Counted from the first letter of the stretch, positions 8,027-17,113 are shown. The stretch: DNA of 64,000 bases from CADCVQ01 sp038260305 (GCA_038260305.1 JBBSNY010000001.1:248001-312000), one strand, 5' to 3'. The notes: generated by a model from the sequence alone, not told the origin. Numbers and translations: made by a program.

Positions 8027-9298
8027 CTACTTCCCGACCTGCAGCGGCGCGCGCGAGTCCTTCGTCAGCGCGCGCATCGCCGCGATGTGCGTCAGCGCGT
8101 CGACGACGCGCTGCGCCGGGATCGCGCGGCTGCGCACGGCCGCTACGACCGCGCGGTAGGCCTCGTCCTGCTGCGCGCGCCCGCCTGGCACGACGAGCAT
8201 GTCGACGCCGGCCTTCATCGCGTCGACCGCCGCCTTGCCGACGCTCCCGCCGGTCGTCGCCGTCGTGGCGACGAGATCGGCGGAGATGATCGCTCCCTTG
8301 AAGCCGATCCTGTTGCGCAGCTCGTCGATGGCCTCGGGGAGCAACGTCGCCGGGGTGACGCCGTCGAACGCCGCGTAGATCGCGTTGGACATCTGGATCG
8401 CCGGGACGGCGCGGTCGCCTGTCGCGACGGCGGCGAACGGCGTCATGTCGGAGTTGCGCAGCTCGTCGAGGCCAAGCCCGACCGGCGCCGGCCCCTCGGT
8501 CGGGTCCTGGGCCGCGGCGCCGTCGCCGGGAAACGGCCCGACGGCCGCGACGACCTTCGCCTGGCGGTACGCCGCGACGGAGGCCCGAACCGCGCTCGTG
8601 ACCTTCGCCACGCGGTCGGAGAAGGCGCGGCCCTGCCCCGGCCCGCCCGCCACGGCGATGTCGGCGTTCGGCGCGAGATTCATCCCGACGCCGAGCGCGC
8701 GGAGCTGGCGGCCCGCCCCGAGCGCACTGTCGCGCGTCCCCTTGGCCTGATTGCCGACGTCCACCTGGGCCGCCGGAGCGAGGTTGGCGAAGGCGCTGAA
8801 GTCACCGCCCTCCTGGCGAGCGGCGACGATCGGCGCGGGATGGCCGGCGGCGCTCGCGGTCTTCTGGAGCGCCAGAGTCAGCTTGGAGAGCTGCTGCGGC
8901 TCGCGGTAGTTGACGCCCGACAGCAGCACGCCGCCGTAGCCGCGCGCCTTCAGGCGCTTGAAGAACGACGAGCTCGAGTCCGTGCCGGCGAAGCCGACGA
9001 GGAACAGGCCGGCGACGGCGTCCTGGGGCGCGCGGCCGAGCTCGGCGGCCGTCGGCGGATCGGGGTCCGAACCGCCGCGGACGCTGCCGCCGGCGCGCAC
9101 GGCGAGGATCGGCGCCAGCGTGTCGAGCAGCGTGCCGCCGGTGCCGCGCCCCGTGTCGTTGCCGAAGCGCGAGCCGGCCTCGACGACGGGCGTGTCGTCG
9201 CCGCCGCGCAGGAACAGCAGGTAGACGCCGCCGGCAAGCAGCAGGACGAGCACCGCGCCCGCGATCGCGAGGCGCTTGCCCTGGACGCTCAGTTGCAC
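8027..9298 (-). CDS. Membrane-anchored GH3 (NagZ-like) protein lacking catalytic residues
   Basis: A 423-residue protein with an N-terminal anchor (residues 9-30) and a GH3 beta-hexosaminidase-like barrel. Landmarks can be followed: ARQEGGD for DQEGGR, NLAPNADIA for FSPVADV, GRAFSD for the DRSFG loop. However, the KHFPGHGDT loop reads VGPFPGDGA, so the Lys and His residues that bind sugar and act as general acid are missing. The nucleophile motif SDDL/TDAL reads SADL, with Ala at the expected nucleophile position. It is probably a sugar-binding or regulatory pseudoenzyme, not an active N-acetylhexosaminidase. Start GTG at 9298 has a GGAGGG sequence upstream. Divergent from aspartokinase, 21 bp apart. 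Confidence 0.75.
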   Translation of the reverse strand: MQLSVQGKRLAIAGAVLVLLLAGGVYLLFLRGGDDTPVVEAGSRFGNDTGRGTGGTLLDTLAPILAVRAGGSVRGGSDPDPPTAAELGRAPQDAVAGLFLVGFAGTDSSSSFFKRLKARGYGGVLLSGVNYREPQQLSKLTLALQKTASAAGHPAPIVAARQEGGDFSAFANLAPAAQVDVGNQAKGTRDSALGAGRQLRALGVGMNLAPNADIAVAGGPGQGRAFSDRVAKVTSAVRASVAAYRQAKVVAAVGPFPGDGAAAQDPTEGPAPVGLGLDELRNSDMTPFAAVATGDRAVPAIQMSNAIYAAFDGVTPATLLPEAIDELRNRIGFKGAIISADLVATTATTGGSVGKAAVDAMKAGVDMLVVPGGRAQQDEAYRAVVAAVRSRAIPAQRVVDALTHIAAMRALTKDSRAPLQVGK

Positions 9299-9319
9299 GC
9301 GCTACCCTCCCAGCCCGTT

Positions 9320-10534
<1,215 letters not shown>

Positions 10535-10606
10535 ACCAACCTCCGGTGGCCTTCTCCGCGTGGTCCTTCGACGGCCGCTGGCGGGGCGCCTAGGACTGCG
10601 GCGGGC

Positions 10607-12382
10607 TCACGACGTCGCGCTCCCGCTGCCTGTGAGCAGCTCGCGGGTGCGCTCCGGGCCGATCGAGAGCAGGAGCGTCGGCAGCCGCGGCCCGGTGTCG
10701 CGAGCGCACAGCAGCTGATAGAGCGCCTTGAAGAACGCCCGCTGCGCGACCTTGAGCTCGGGGCTCGGCGGCGCGTCGCGCGGCAGGCCGAGCATGAGCT
10801 TGGGGACCGCGTAGACGAGCGCGGTCAGGCCGTCGAGCGTCCACGCGTCGTCGAGCTCGCCGGCGAGCGTCGCGATGCCGGACCGTGTCGGCTCGTCGAG
10901 CCCCTCCCAGGTCACGGCGTCGAAGCGCTCGCGGACCGTCGTGCGCTGCTCGTCGGGTAGCAGCTCGACGTAGTTGCGCGCGCACTGCAGCCGCGGCTCG
11001 AGCTCGTCGAGCAGGTCGTCGAGCGAGGCGACGGGCTCGTCGAGGTGCTGCGCGACGATGCGCGCGATCTGCTCGCGGTTTCCCTGCGTGAGGTCGGCGG
11101 CCGCGGCCAGCAGGCGAAACGAGACGCGGCGATCGGTGCTCGCCACGCTGCCCGCCGACGTCCGCACGGCGAGGCGGTACATGGCGCCGTCGGTGTCCCC
11201 CGCGTCGGGCCCGCTGGCGGCATCGACGAAGCGATCCCACTCGTCGTAGAGCTTCTGCACGCCCTTCGCCGACAGGTCGATCTGAAAGGACTGCGACGGC
11301 AGTCGGCGGATGTACAGCCAGCGCACGATCGCCGGCTCGAGCAGGCGCAGCGCCGCCGACGGGACCGCGGCGGTGCCGCTGGAGCCGGAGATCTTGCCGC
11401 CCGCGCCGGCGAGGGTCACGAACGAGTACACCGCGGAGTGCGGGGCCTGCGCGCCGAAGACGTCACGTACGAGCGTGCGCCCGACGGTGAAGCTGCCCGT
11501 GGGCGCATGGTGGTCCTCGCCGGCGGGCTCGAAGGCGACGCCCTCGTAGGCCCAGCGCATCGGCCAGTCGACCTTCCACACGAGCTTGCCGGTGATCGCG
11601 GCGCCATCGGCAAGGCTCATCGTGCCGTCGTGGCCGTGGCGGCAGCGGTAGGTCGCAGCCTGCGCCTCGCCGTCATACGCCGTGACCGTCGTGTCGTCGC
11701 GACCGCAGGTCTCGCAGAACGGCTTGAAGGGGAAGTACTCGAGCCGGCGCTGCTCGAGCGGCTTGTCGTGGCGGGCCGCCGTCTGCTGCTCGGCGAGGGT
11801 GTCGAAGATGAGCTCGCGCGCGTCCATCGCGCGCCGGATCTCGGCGTTGTAGGCGCCCGCCGGGTAGCGCTGGGACTGGCGCACCCCGTGCAGCTCGATG
11901 CCGAGCTCGCCGAGCGCGCTCGTGAACTCGTCCATCCAGTGCTCGGCATAGGAGCCGCCGTCGGGTTCCCACGGGTCGGGGATGCCGGCGAGCGGCATGC
12001 CGATGTGGCGCTCGAAGCCGAGCGCGGGGTCGACGTTGGCGGGGACCTTGCGCAGGCGGTCGTAGTCATCCCACGAATGGAGGTGCACGACGTCGTGGCC
12101 GGCGTCGCGCAGCGCCTCGGCGACGAGATGCGTCGTGAAGACCTCGCGCAGGTTGCCGAGGTGGATCGGGCCCGACGGCGAGATGCCCGACGCGCAGACG
12201 ATCGGGCGACCGTCGACCGGCACAGCGGCCGCACCGACGCGGTCGACGACCTCGGCGGCGAGCCGCTCACTCCAGACCGCGGCCTGCGTCGCCGCCGAGC
12301 CGGCGGAGGGGATGTCGGGCGACGCGGTCACGCTCGCAGCAAGGGTAGCCGCGGTTCGAACCGACGCAATCCCCGCTGCCAA
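10607..12382 (-). CDS. lysS: Lysyl-tRNA synthetase, class I
   Basis: A 591-residue class I (archaeal-type) lysyl-tRNA synthetase, rather than the usual bacterial class II enzyme. The HIGH signature is PSGPIHLGN, the KMSKS signature is GGKISGSSG, and a zinc-ribbon-like insertion follows (CETCGRDD and YRCRHGH). The C-terminal helical half fits anticodon recognition. The start could be ATG at 12382 or, with a shorter N-terminus, GTG at 12331; the extra residues are low in complexity. It lies in reverse orientation between aspartokinase and asd, so lysine charging and lysine synthesis genes are interleaved. Class I LysRS in bacteria is known from spirochaetes, alpha-proteobacteria and some actinobacteria. 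Confidence 0.93.
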   Translation of the reverse strand: MAAGIASVRTAATLAASVTASPDIPSAGSAATQAAVWSERLAAEVVDRVGAAAVPVDGRPIVCASGISPSGPIHLGNLREVFTTHLVAEALRDAGHDVVHLHSWDDYDRLRKVPANVDPALGFERHIGMPLAGIPDPWEPDGGSYAEHWMDEFTSALGELGIELHGVRQSQRYPAGAYNAEIRRAMDARELIFDTLAEQQTAARHDKPLEQRRLEYFPFKPFCETCGRDDTTVTAYDGEAQAATYRCRHGHDGTMSLADGAAITGKLVWKVDWPMRWAYEGVAFEPAGEDHHAPTGSFTVGRTLVRDVFGAQAPHSAVYSFVTLAGAGGKISGSSGTAAVPSAALRLLEPAIVRWLYIRRLPSQSFQIDLSAKGVQKLYDEWDRFVDAASGPDAGDTDGAMYRLAVRTSAGSVASTDRRVSFRLLAAAADLTQGNREQIARIVAQHLDEPVASLDDLLDELEPRLQCARNYVELLPDEQRTTVRERFDAVTWEGLDEPTRSGIATLAGELDDAWTLDGLTALVYAVPKLMLGLPRDAPPSPELKVAQRAFFKALYQLLCARDTGPRLPTLLLSIGPERTRELLTGSGSATS

Positions 12383-12434
12383 CCGCGGTCGACGAGACCG
12401 CGCGGGTCGCCTGACGCGCTACCGTGAAGCTGCC

Positions 12435-12956
12435 GTGGAACAGCCTTTGATCACCGCCGTCACGCACTCCACCGAGGAGGCTCGGGTGACGCTCAAGGAC
12501 GTGCCGCACAGCCCCGGCATCGCGGGCCGCATCGCGACGGTGCTCGCCGACAACGCGGTCAACATCGACATGATCATCCAGAACGAGCCGGTCTCCGCCG
12601 GCGCGCTCGCGGACATCTCGTTCACCATCCCGCGCTCCCGGCTCGCCGCCGCCCGCGCGGCGCTCGCGCCGCTCGAGGCGGAGCTCGGCCTGGCGGCGTT
12701 CAGCGACGAGGCGATGGGCAAGGTGTCCGTCGTCGGGGCGGGGATGAAGTCGCACCCGGGCGTCGCGGCGAAGGTCTTCACGGTGCTCGGAGACGAGGGC
12801 GTCAACATCGAGATGATTGCGACCTCTCCGATCAAGATCTCCTGCGTCATCGCCGGCGAGGCCGTGCCCGGCGCGGCTCGCGCCCTGCACACGGCGTTCG
12901 ACCTGTCCGGACCGGACACGATGCGGCCCGAGCGGCCGTTCGGGGAGTTCGCATGA
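12435..12956 (+). CDS. Stand-alone aspartokinase regulatory (double ACT) protein
   Basis: A 173-residue protein that consists only of the two ACT domains of aspartokinase. By hand alignment about two thirds of 151 positions match the C-terminus of the aspartokinase encoded at 9320-10534, including the shared strings RIATVLAD, NIDMIIQNEP and TSPIKISCVIA. It has no kinase domain. Start GTG at 12435 (TACCGT lies 9 nt upstream). Its stop overlaps the ATG of asd (ATGA), so it occupies the place where ask normally precedes asd. It could act as a beta-type regulatory subunit of aspartokinase, which in other Gram-positives comes from an internal start. Truncated relic is the alternative, but conservation of effector-site residues argues for function. 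Confidence 0.88.
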   Translation: MEQPLITAVTHSTEEARVTLKDVPHSPGIAGRIATVLADNAVNIDMIIQNEPVSAGALADISFTIPRSRLAAARAALAPLEAELGLAAFSDEAMGKVSVVGAGMKSHPGVAAKVFTVLGDEGVNIEMIATSPIKISCVIAGEAVPGAARALHTAFDLSGPDTMRPERPFGEFA

Positions 12957-13996
12957 GCTCCGCCGCCCTGCGCGTCGCCGTCGTCGGCGCCACCGGCGCG
13001 GTCGGCACCGTCATGCTGCGCCTGCTGCGCGAGCGTGATTTCCCCGCGTCGGAGGTCGTCGCGTTCGCCTCCGAGCGCTCGGTCGGGCGCGAGCTCGACG
13101 GCGGCCTCGTCGTCGCGGCGCTGACCGACGAGAACATCCAGGGCTTCGACATCGCGCTGTTCTCCGCCGGCGCGACGCGCTCGCGCGAGTGGGCGCGGGG
13201 CTTCGCCGACGCCGGAGCGGTCGTCGTCGACAACTCGAGCGCGTTTCGGATGGACGACTCGGTGCCGCTCGTCGTCTCCGAGGTCAACCCGGAGGCGCTC
13301 GATGCCCACAACGGGATCGTCGCCAACCCGAACTGCACGACGATGGTCGTGATGCTGCCGTTGAAGGCGCTGCACGACGCCTTCGACCTGCGCGCGATGG
13401 TCGCCACGAGCTTTCAGGCGGCGGGCGGCGCCGGTCAGAAGGGCATCGACGAGCTCGCCGCGCAGATCGCGCCGCTGGCCGCGGATGTCGCGCAGCTCTG
13501 CGACGACGGCGCGGCCGCGGCCGCCAAGGTCGATCACGCGGTGCACGCCGCGACGCTGGCCTTCAACGTCGTCCCGCTGCTGGGCTCGATCGGCGAGGAG
13601 GGCTACACCGACGAGGAGCTCAAGCTGCGCAACGAGTCGCGCAAGATCCTCGGCATCCCGGATCTCGCCGTCTCGCCGACGTGCGTGCGCGTGCCGGTCA
13701 TGGTCGGCCACGGCGTCGCCGTGCGGGCGACGTTCGCCCGCGAGGTCGATCTCGACCGCGCGCTCGCGGCGCTCGCCGCGTTCCCGAACCTCGTCGTCGA
13801 CGACGTGCCGACGCCGCTGCACTACGCCGGCCGCGACGAGGTCGCCGTCGGGCGCATCCGCCGCGACCTCGGCGATCCCAACACGTTGAACTTCTTCGTC
13901 GTCGGCGACAATCTGCTCAAGGGCGCGGCGCTGAACACCGTGCAGCTCGCCGAGGTGCTGCACGAGCGTGGCCTCATCGGCGCGCGCGTGTCCTGA
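12953..13996 (+). CDS. asd: Aspartate-semialdehyde dehydrogenase
   Basis: NADPH-dependent reduction of aspartyl phosphate to the semialdehyde, the branch point of the aspartate pathway. The N-terminal dinucleotide-binding motif is VVGATGAVG, the catalytic cysteine lies in NPNCTT, and the downstream QAAGGAGQKG and VGHGVAVRATF segments contribute the substrate His and Arg. Length 347 is normal. It overlaps the preceding regulatory protein by four bases, so the two are translationally coupled. After the stop there are 42 bp to the next gene on the same strand. Confidence 0.96.
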   Translation: MSSAALRVAVVGATGAVGTVMLRLLRERDFPASEVVAFASERSVGRELDGGLVVAALTDENIQGFDIALFSAGATRSREWARGFADAGAVVVDNSSAFRMDDSVPLVVSEVNPEALDAHNGIVANPNCTTMVVMLPLKALHDAFDLRAMVATSFQAAGGAGQKGIDELAAQIAPLAADVAQLCDDGAAAAAKVDHAVHAATLAFNVVPLLGSIGEEGYTDEELKLRNESRKILGIPDLAVSPTCVRVPVMVGHGVAVRATFAREVDLDRALAALAAFPNLVVDDVPTPLHYAGRDEVAVGRIRRDLGDPNTLNFFVVGDNLLKGAALNTVQLAEVLHERGLIGARVS

Positions 13997-14038
13997 GCGG
14001 CGCGCCGGCCTCGCGCGCCGGCGGTCCGATTTCGAACC

Positions 14039-14749
14039 ATGACCGCCATCACCGCCAAGGGTTCCGCATGGCCGGTGCTTGCCGCCACGATCGCGCTGCT
14101 CGTCGCCCTCGGGCTCGCGTTCTGGCTCATCGATCCGCTGCGCGGCGTCGCGACCGCCGCCTTCGACGGTGACGGCTCGCTCGTGCGTTCGCGCACGCAC
14201 GCCCTCGGGGCCGCCGGCGCGCTCGTCCTGCTCGCGCTCGTCCTTGCCCACTCGGTGATCCCATACCCGGCGGAGCTGACGACCGCCGCCGCCGGCTACG
14301 TCTACGGCTTCGGGCTCGGCTGGGCGCTCATGATGGTCGCCTGGTTTCTCACGGGGCTGCTCGCCTACGAGCTCGCCCGCGAGGTCGGGCGCCCGGTCGC
14401 GCGGCGCCTGATCGGCGCGCGCCGGCTCACGAAGGCCGAGCAGTTCGTGCAACGCGGTGGGTCGACGGGCCTGATCGCCGCGCGCTTCGTACCCCTGATC
14501 CCGTTCAACGCGGTCTGCTACGCGGCCGGGATCACCGGCGTCGAGCGCTCGCGCTACGCCTGGACGACGATCATCGGGATCGCGCCCTTCTGCCTCGTCG
14601 TGACGTATCTCGGCAGCCGCCTGCAGACGGTCAGCCTGACCGACTGGCGCCTGTGGCTCGTCGTGCTGGCCCTGCTCGCCGTCCTGATGGCCTGTCACCG
14701 GCTGCTGAAGCCGGCGCAACACGACGAAATAGCGCCGCAGGACGGCTGA
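14039..14749 (+). CDS. TVP38/TMEM64 (VTT domain) family membrane protein
   Basis: A 236-residue integral membrane protein with about six hydrophobic helices. The VTT/DedA-like signature is present: PAELTTAAAGYVYGFGLGW, followed by a cytoplasmic loop (ELAREVGRPVARRL) and RFVPLIPFNAVCYAAGITGV, a re-entrant-loop motif with the family's conserved Arg and Pro. Members of the family scramble or transport lipids; the specific substrate here cannot be inferred. No operon partner is obvious beyond asd upstream. Confidence 0.85.
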   Translation: MTAITAKGSAWPVLAATIALLVALGLAFWLIDPLRGVATAAFDGDGSLVRSRTHALGAAGALVLLALVLAHSVIPYPAELTTAAAGYVYGFGLGWALMMVAWFLTGLLAYELAREVGRPVARRLIGARRLTKAEQFVQRGGSTGLIAARFVPLIPFNAVCYAAGITGVERSRYAWTTIIGIAPFCLVVTYLGSRLQTVSLTDWRLWLVVLALLAVLMACHRLLKPAQHDEIAPQDG

Positions 14750-14860
14750 AACGCGTCGAATCGGCGCCATCGCGAGCGGCCGGTGCGCAGATTCCGCAAC
14801 GAAACAGCCCGGCGACGACCCGGCGGCCGCGCGCCGCGCGATCCTCCGGCCCGTGGCTGA

Positions 14861-14880
14861 CAAAGGTGCATCCTTGACGG
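14861..14880 (-). repeat. Short repeat copy 1, CCGTCAMRGATGCAYC family, inverted
   Basis: On the minus strand this reads CCGTCAAGGATGCACCTTTG. It matches two direct copies at 14904 and 14965 on the plus strand. With copy 2 it forms an inverted pair separated by 23 nt. Confidence 0.6.
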
Positions 14881-14903
14881 CTCAACGGCCGCGAATTCTG
14901 CAG

Positions 14904-14925
14904 CCGTCACGGATGCATCCATTTG
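14904..14925 (+). repeat. Short repeat copy 2, CCGTCAMRGATGCAYC family
   Basis: Reads CCGTCACGGATGCATCC followed by ATTTG. The core GATGCATC is itself palindromic. It faces copy 1 as an inverted repeat. Confidence 0.6.
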
Positions 14926-14964
14926 GTGTCGAATCCTCCGGGTGTCGCCCGGCAGCCAGTTGAT

Positions 14965-14984
14965 CCGTCACAGATGCACCTGGA
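14965..14984 (+). repeat. Short repeat copy 3, CCGTCAMRGATGCAYC family
   Basis: Reads CCGTCACAGATGCACCTGG. It starts 61 bp after copy 2 in the same orientation. All three copies lie in the 272-bp gap between two convergent genes, which otherwise contains nothing I can identify. Confidence 0.6.
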
Positions 14985-15021
14985 TCGGCGGCCGGCGCAA
15001 CCCCGGCGCGGGCGCAGGGCT

Positions 15022-15621
15022 CTAGCGCGAACGCGAGAGGTTCGACAGCTCGCGCCGGCTGCTGACGCCGAGCTTGCGAAAGACGCTGCGCGCGTGGGTG
15101 CGCACGGTCTCGATGCTGACCGACAGTGCCGCCGCGATCTCGCCGTTGGAGCGCCCGTGCTGCAGCAGACCGAGGACGTCGGCCTCGCGCGGGGTCAGCA
15201 CGTCGTGCGCCGCGTTGGTTGCGACGCCGCGTGGCAGGACGCGCAGTCCGCGGGACGCGAGGTGGATCGTGTTCAGGACGTCGCGGCCCTGCACGTCGCG
15301 GCCGAGGCACGCGGCGGCGCCGAGCGCGAGCAGCTGATTGCACTCGGCGGGCGTCGGGTTGTCGGCCAGCACCACGAGCTGGGTCGTCGGGTGCGCGCGG
15401 TGCAGGCGATGCAGGTCGCCGGGGGTCAGCAGCGCCGCGAGGTTGACGATCGCCACGCGCGGCGCGTGCTCGGCGATCGCCGCGTCGAGCCGGTCGGCGG
15501 TGACATCCGCCGCGACGACCTGGAGATTCGGATCGCCGCTGACGAGGCTGTGCAGGCCAAGCGCGATGAGGTCCTCGAAGCGCGCCAGCAGGATGGTGAT
15601 CGGGCATCGATCGGCGATCAT
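15022..15621 (-). CDS. LuxR-family response regulator with degenerate receiver
   Basis: A 199-residue NarL/FixJ-type regulator. The C-terminal LuxR helix-turn-helix is complete: LTPREADVLGLLQHGRSNGEIAAALSVSIETVRTHARSVFRKLGV. The N-terminal part folds like a receiver but lacks the chemistry: the acidic pocket after the first strand reads LARFED, the strand-3 phosphoacceptor position reads VAIVNLAAL (Asn in place of Asp), and the conserved Lys near the end is missing (ACLGRDV). It probably does not respond to phosphorylation. No histidine kinase is adjacent. Start ATG at 15621 gives the usual receiver length; the open frame continues upstream without support. Confidence 0.82.
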   Translation of the reverse strand: MIADRCPITILLARFEDLIALGLHSLVSGDPNLQVVAADVTADRLDAAIAEHAPRVAIVNLAALLTPGDLHRLHRAHPTTQLVVLADNPTPAECNQLLALGAAACLGRDVQGRDVLNTIHLASRGLRVLPRGVATNAAHDVLTPREADVLGLLQHGRSNGEIAAALSVSIETVRTHARSVFRKLGVSSRRELSNLSRSR

Positions 15622-15720
15622 CACCGCCTGTATCGGCAGGCAGGCGCCGAAGGGTGAGCCGGGCCCTCCCCCGAAGATCACCCGCGGCGGGGGACGAAAC
15701 CCGAGCGCGCGTGCGCCACC

Positions 15721-15734
15721 ATGACAAGCGTCAT
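15721..15734. promoter_or_regulatory. Palindrome ATGACAAGCGTCAT upstream of the LuxR gene
   Basis: Perfect ATGAC/GTCAT arms with a 4-nt spacer, about 100 bp upstream of the LuxR-family start codon on the minus strand. A binding site for the regulator itself or another dimeric protein is possible, but this is inference from position and symmetry only. Confidence 0.3.
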
Positions 15735-15815
15735 CTGGGACGAGCCGCCCGGGGAAGGGAACCTCGAGCGGCTCTCGGAACTTCCGGGGATACAGGGCAA
15801 ACGGGGTACGACGGG

Positions 15816-15843
15816 AGAGGGGCCTCAAGGGGCCCCTCTTTCG
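15816..15843 (+). terminator. GC hairpin with short T run
   Basis: A 9-bp perfect stem (AGAGGGGCC and GGCCCCTCT) with a 6-nt loop, followed by TT and CG on the plus strand. It has the shape of an intrinsic terminator for plus-strand transcription, but no plus-strand gene is evident just upstream; it might end a small RNA or attenuate the minus-strand leader. Confidence 0.4.
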
Positions 15844-15858
15844 TGCCCGCATTCGGGC

Positions 15859-16215
15859 TCACGCGTCGGGGTGCGCGGACGCCGGCGCGGGATCGTCGTC
15901 GTCCGAGGGTGCGGCGATCGTCGCGCGCAGCCGAGCGCGCGCCGCGTCGATGCGCGCGGCCGCCTCCTCGGGCGTGAGGCGGGCCGGCGCGGCGGCTGGC
16001 TGGGCGGTCTCGCGCTCCGCCGGCGTCCCGGCCTCCTCGACCGGCGCCCCGGCCTCCTCGACCGGCGCCCCGGCCTCCTCGACCGGCGCCCCGGCCTCCT
16101 CGACCGGCGCCTTGGTCTCGCTGTCCGGCAGCAGCAGCGCCGACGACCGCGGCCCGCGGCCGGTCAGCGATCGCAGCGCCGCGGCGATGCGAGCGCGAGG
16201 GCGTCCGTCAGCCAG
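15859..16215 (-). CDS. Possible acidic repeat protein or C-terminal extension of the HdrB-like subunit
   Basis: This frame is open from about 16248 to a TGA at 15859 but has no ATG, GTG or TTG; only a CTG at 16215 that overlaps the stop of the upstream gene could start it. It would encode RPRARIAAALRSL near the start, then four copies of the acidic heptad EEAGAPV, a helix-forming segment (LTPEEAAARIDAARARLRA) and an Asp-rich end. A +1 shift at the end of the HdrB-like gene would fuse the two. Options are programmed or coupled translation, a recent frameshift or sequencing error, or a non-coding repeat. Reading on the opposite strand looks like a shadow. Confidence 0.35.
   Translation of the reverse strand: MADGRPRARIAAALRSLTGRGPRSSALLLPDSETKAPVEEAGAPVEEAGAPVEEAGAPVEEAGTPAERETAQPAAAPARLTPEEAAARIDAARARLRATIAAPSDDDDPAPASAHPDA
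16020..16111. repeat. 21-bp tandem repeat, about 4.4 copies
   Basis: Three perfect 21-bp units (16039-16059, 16060-16080, 16081-16101), flanked by a near-copy before and a 10-bp partial after. Unit length is a multiple of three, and the minus-strand translation is a heptad (EEAGAPV), so the array keeps a reading frame. It lies just downstream of the complex II operon. Confidence 0.85.
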
Positions 16216-17113
16216 CGACTGCTCCGACGACCGAGGTGCTCCAGTCGATCACGGCCTTCGGCTTGACGACGTGGCGCGCCAAGCCGAGCTCGCCCGGCGA
16301 CAGGCCGAGGGCGAGGCCGACGAGCTGGGGGAGGTGCAGCACCGGCATGTTCAGCTTGCGGCCGACGACCTTCTCGGCGAGCGGCTGCTGCAGATCGAGG
16401 TTCAAGTGACACAGCGGGCACGGCGTCACGATGCAGTCCGCGGCGGCGTCGACGGCGTCGCCGAGGTGGCGGCCCGCCTGCTGCAGCGAGGCTTCCTTGT
16501 TCATCGTGATGATCGGAAAGCCGCAGCATTTGTGCGAGCCGGCGTAGTCGATGACCGTCCCGCCGAGCGCCTCGACGACGAGCCCGAGGTAGGAGTCGCG
16601 CGGCTGCTCCTCGTCGATGCCCAGCCGTTTCACGGGGCGCACGATGTAACAGCCGTAAAACGGCCCGACCTTGAGGTCCGTCAGCGGCCGCACGACGCGC
16701 CGGCGCAGCTCGGCGAGCCCGATCTCCTCGACGAGCAGCCAGAGGAAGTTCTTGTTCGTCAGGCCCTTCTCGTACGTGAGGCCCTCGTCGGCGAGGGTCT
16801 CGTTGACGTGCGCGCGGTACTCGGCGTTCGCATCCAGGCGCTCCTGGCACTCGCTCTGGGCGCCCTGGCACGTCGAGCAGATGTTCATCATCATCGCGGC
16901 GCCGTCGACCTGCTGCGCCAAGGCGAACGTCCGCGCGTTCAGCGTGTCGGCGAGCTCCTGGTTGTGCTCGGCGATGACGCCGGCCCCTGTGCACGACGCG
17001 CGGTCGAGCTCGACGAGGTCGATGTCCAGCAGCGGCGCGACCTTCGCCATCGAGCCGTGCAGCTCGGGGGTGAAGCCGCGCGAGACGCAGCCGGGCCAGT
17101 AGGCGACCTTCAT
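16208..17113 (-). CDS. HdrB-like CCG-domain subunit of succinate dehydrogenase
   Basis: A 301-residue protein of the heterodisulfide reductase subunit B / cysteine-rich CCG family. The second CCG motif is complete (YGCYIV, then HKCCGFP, then TPCPLCH). The first is partly altered (PGC, SCTGAG, CSTC). Such subunits replace the cytochrome b anchor in the so-called type E succinate:quinone reductases known from Sulfolobus and Campylobacter-like bacteria. It follows sdhA and sdhB with ATGA overlaps at each junction. No transmembrane segment or haem ligands are visible, so membrane contact must come through an amphipathic surface or another partner. Quinone or another acceptor cannot be decided. 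Confidence 0.85.
   Translation of the reverse strand: MKVAYWPGCVSRGFTPELHGSMAKVAPLLDIDLVELDRASCTGAGVIAEHNQELADTLNARTFALAQQVDGAAMMMNICSTCQGAQSECQERLDANAEYRAHVNETLADEGLTYEKGLTNKNFLWLLVEEIGLAELRRRVVRPLTDLKVGPFYGCYIVRPVKRLGIDEEQPRDSYLGLVVEALGGTVIDYAGSHKCCGFPIITMNKEASLQQAGRHLGDAVDAAADCIVTPCPLCHLNLDLQQPLAEKVVGRKLNMPVLHLPQLVGLALGLSPGELGLARHVVKPKAVIDWSTSVVGAVAG

Noticed and set aside
15780..15845. ACAGGGCAAAC string before a hairpin, reminiscent of a cyclic-di-GMP riboswitch
   Set aside because: Only this short string matches; the tetraloop-receptor and second helix are missing and no suitable downstream gene lies on that strand.
16020..16111. Tandem 21-bp units considered as a CRISPR-like array
   Set aside because: Units are contiguous without spacers and keep a reading frame.
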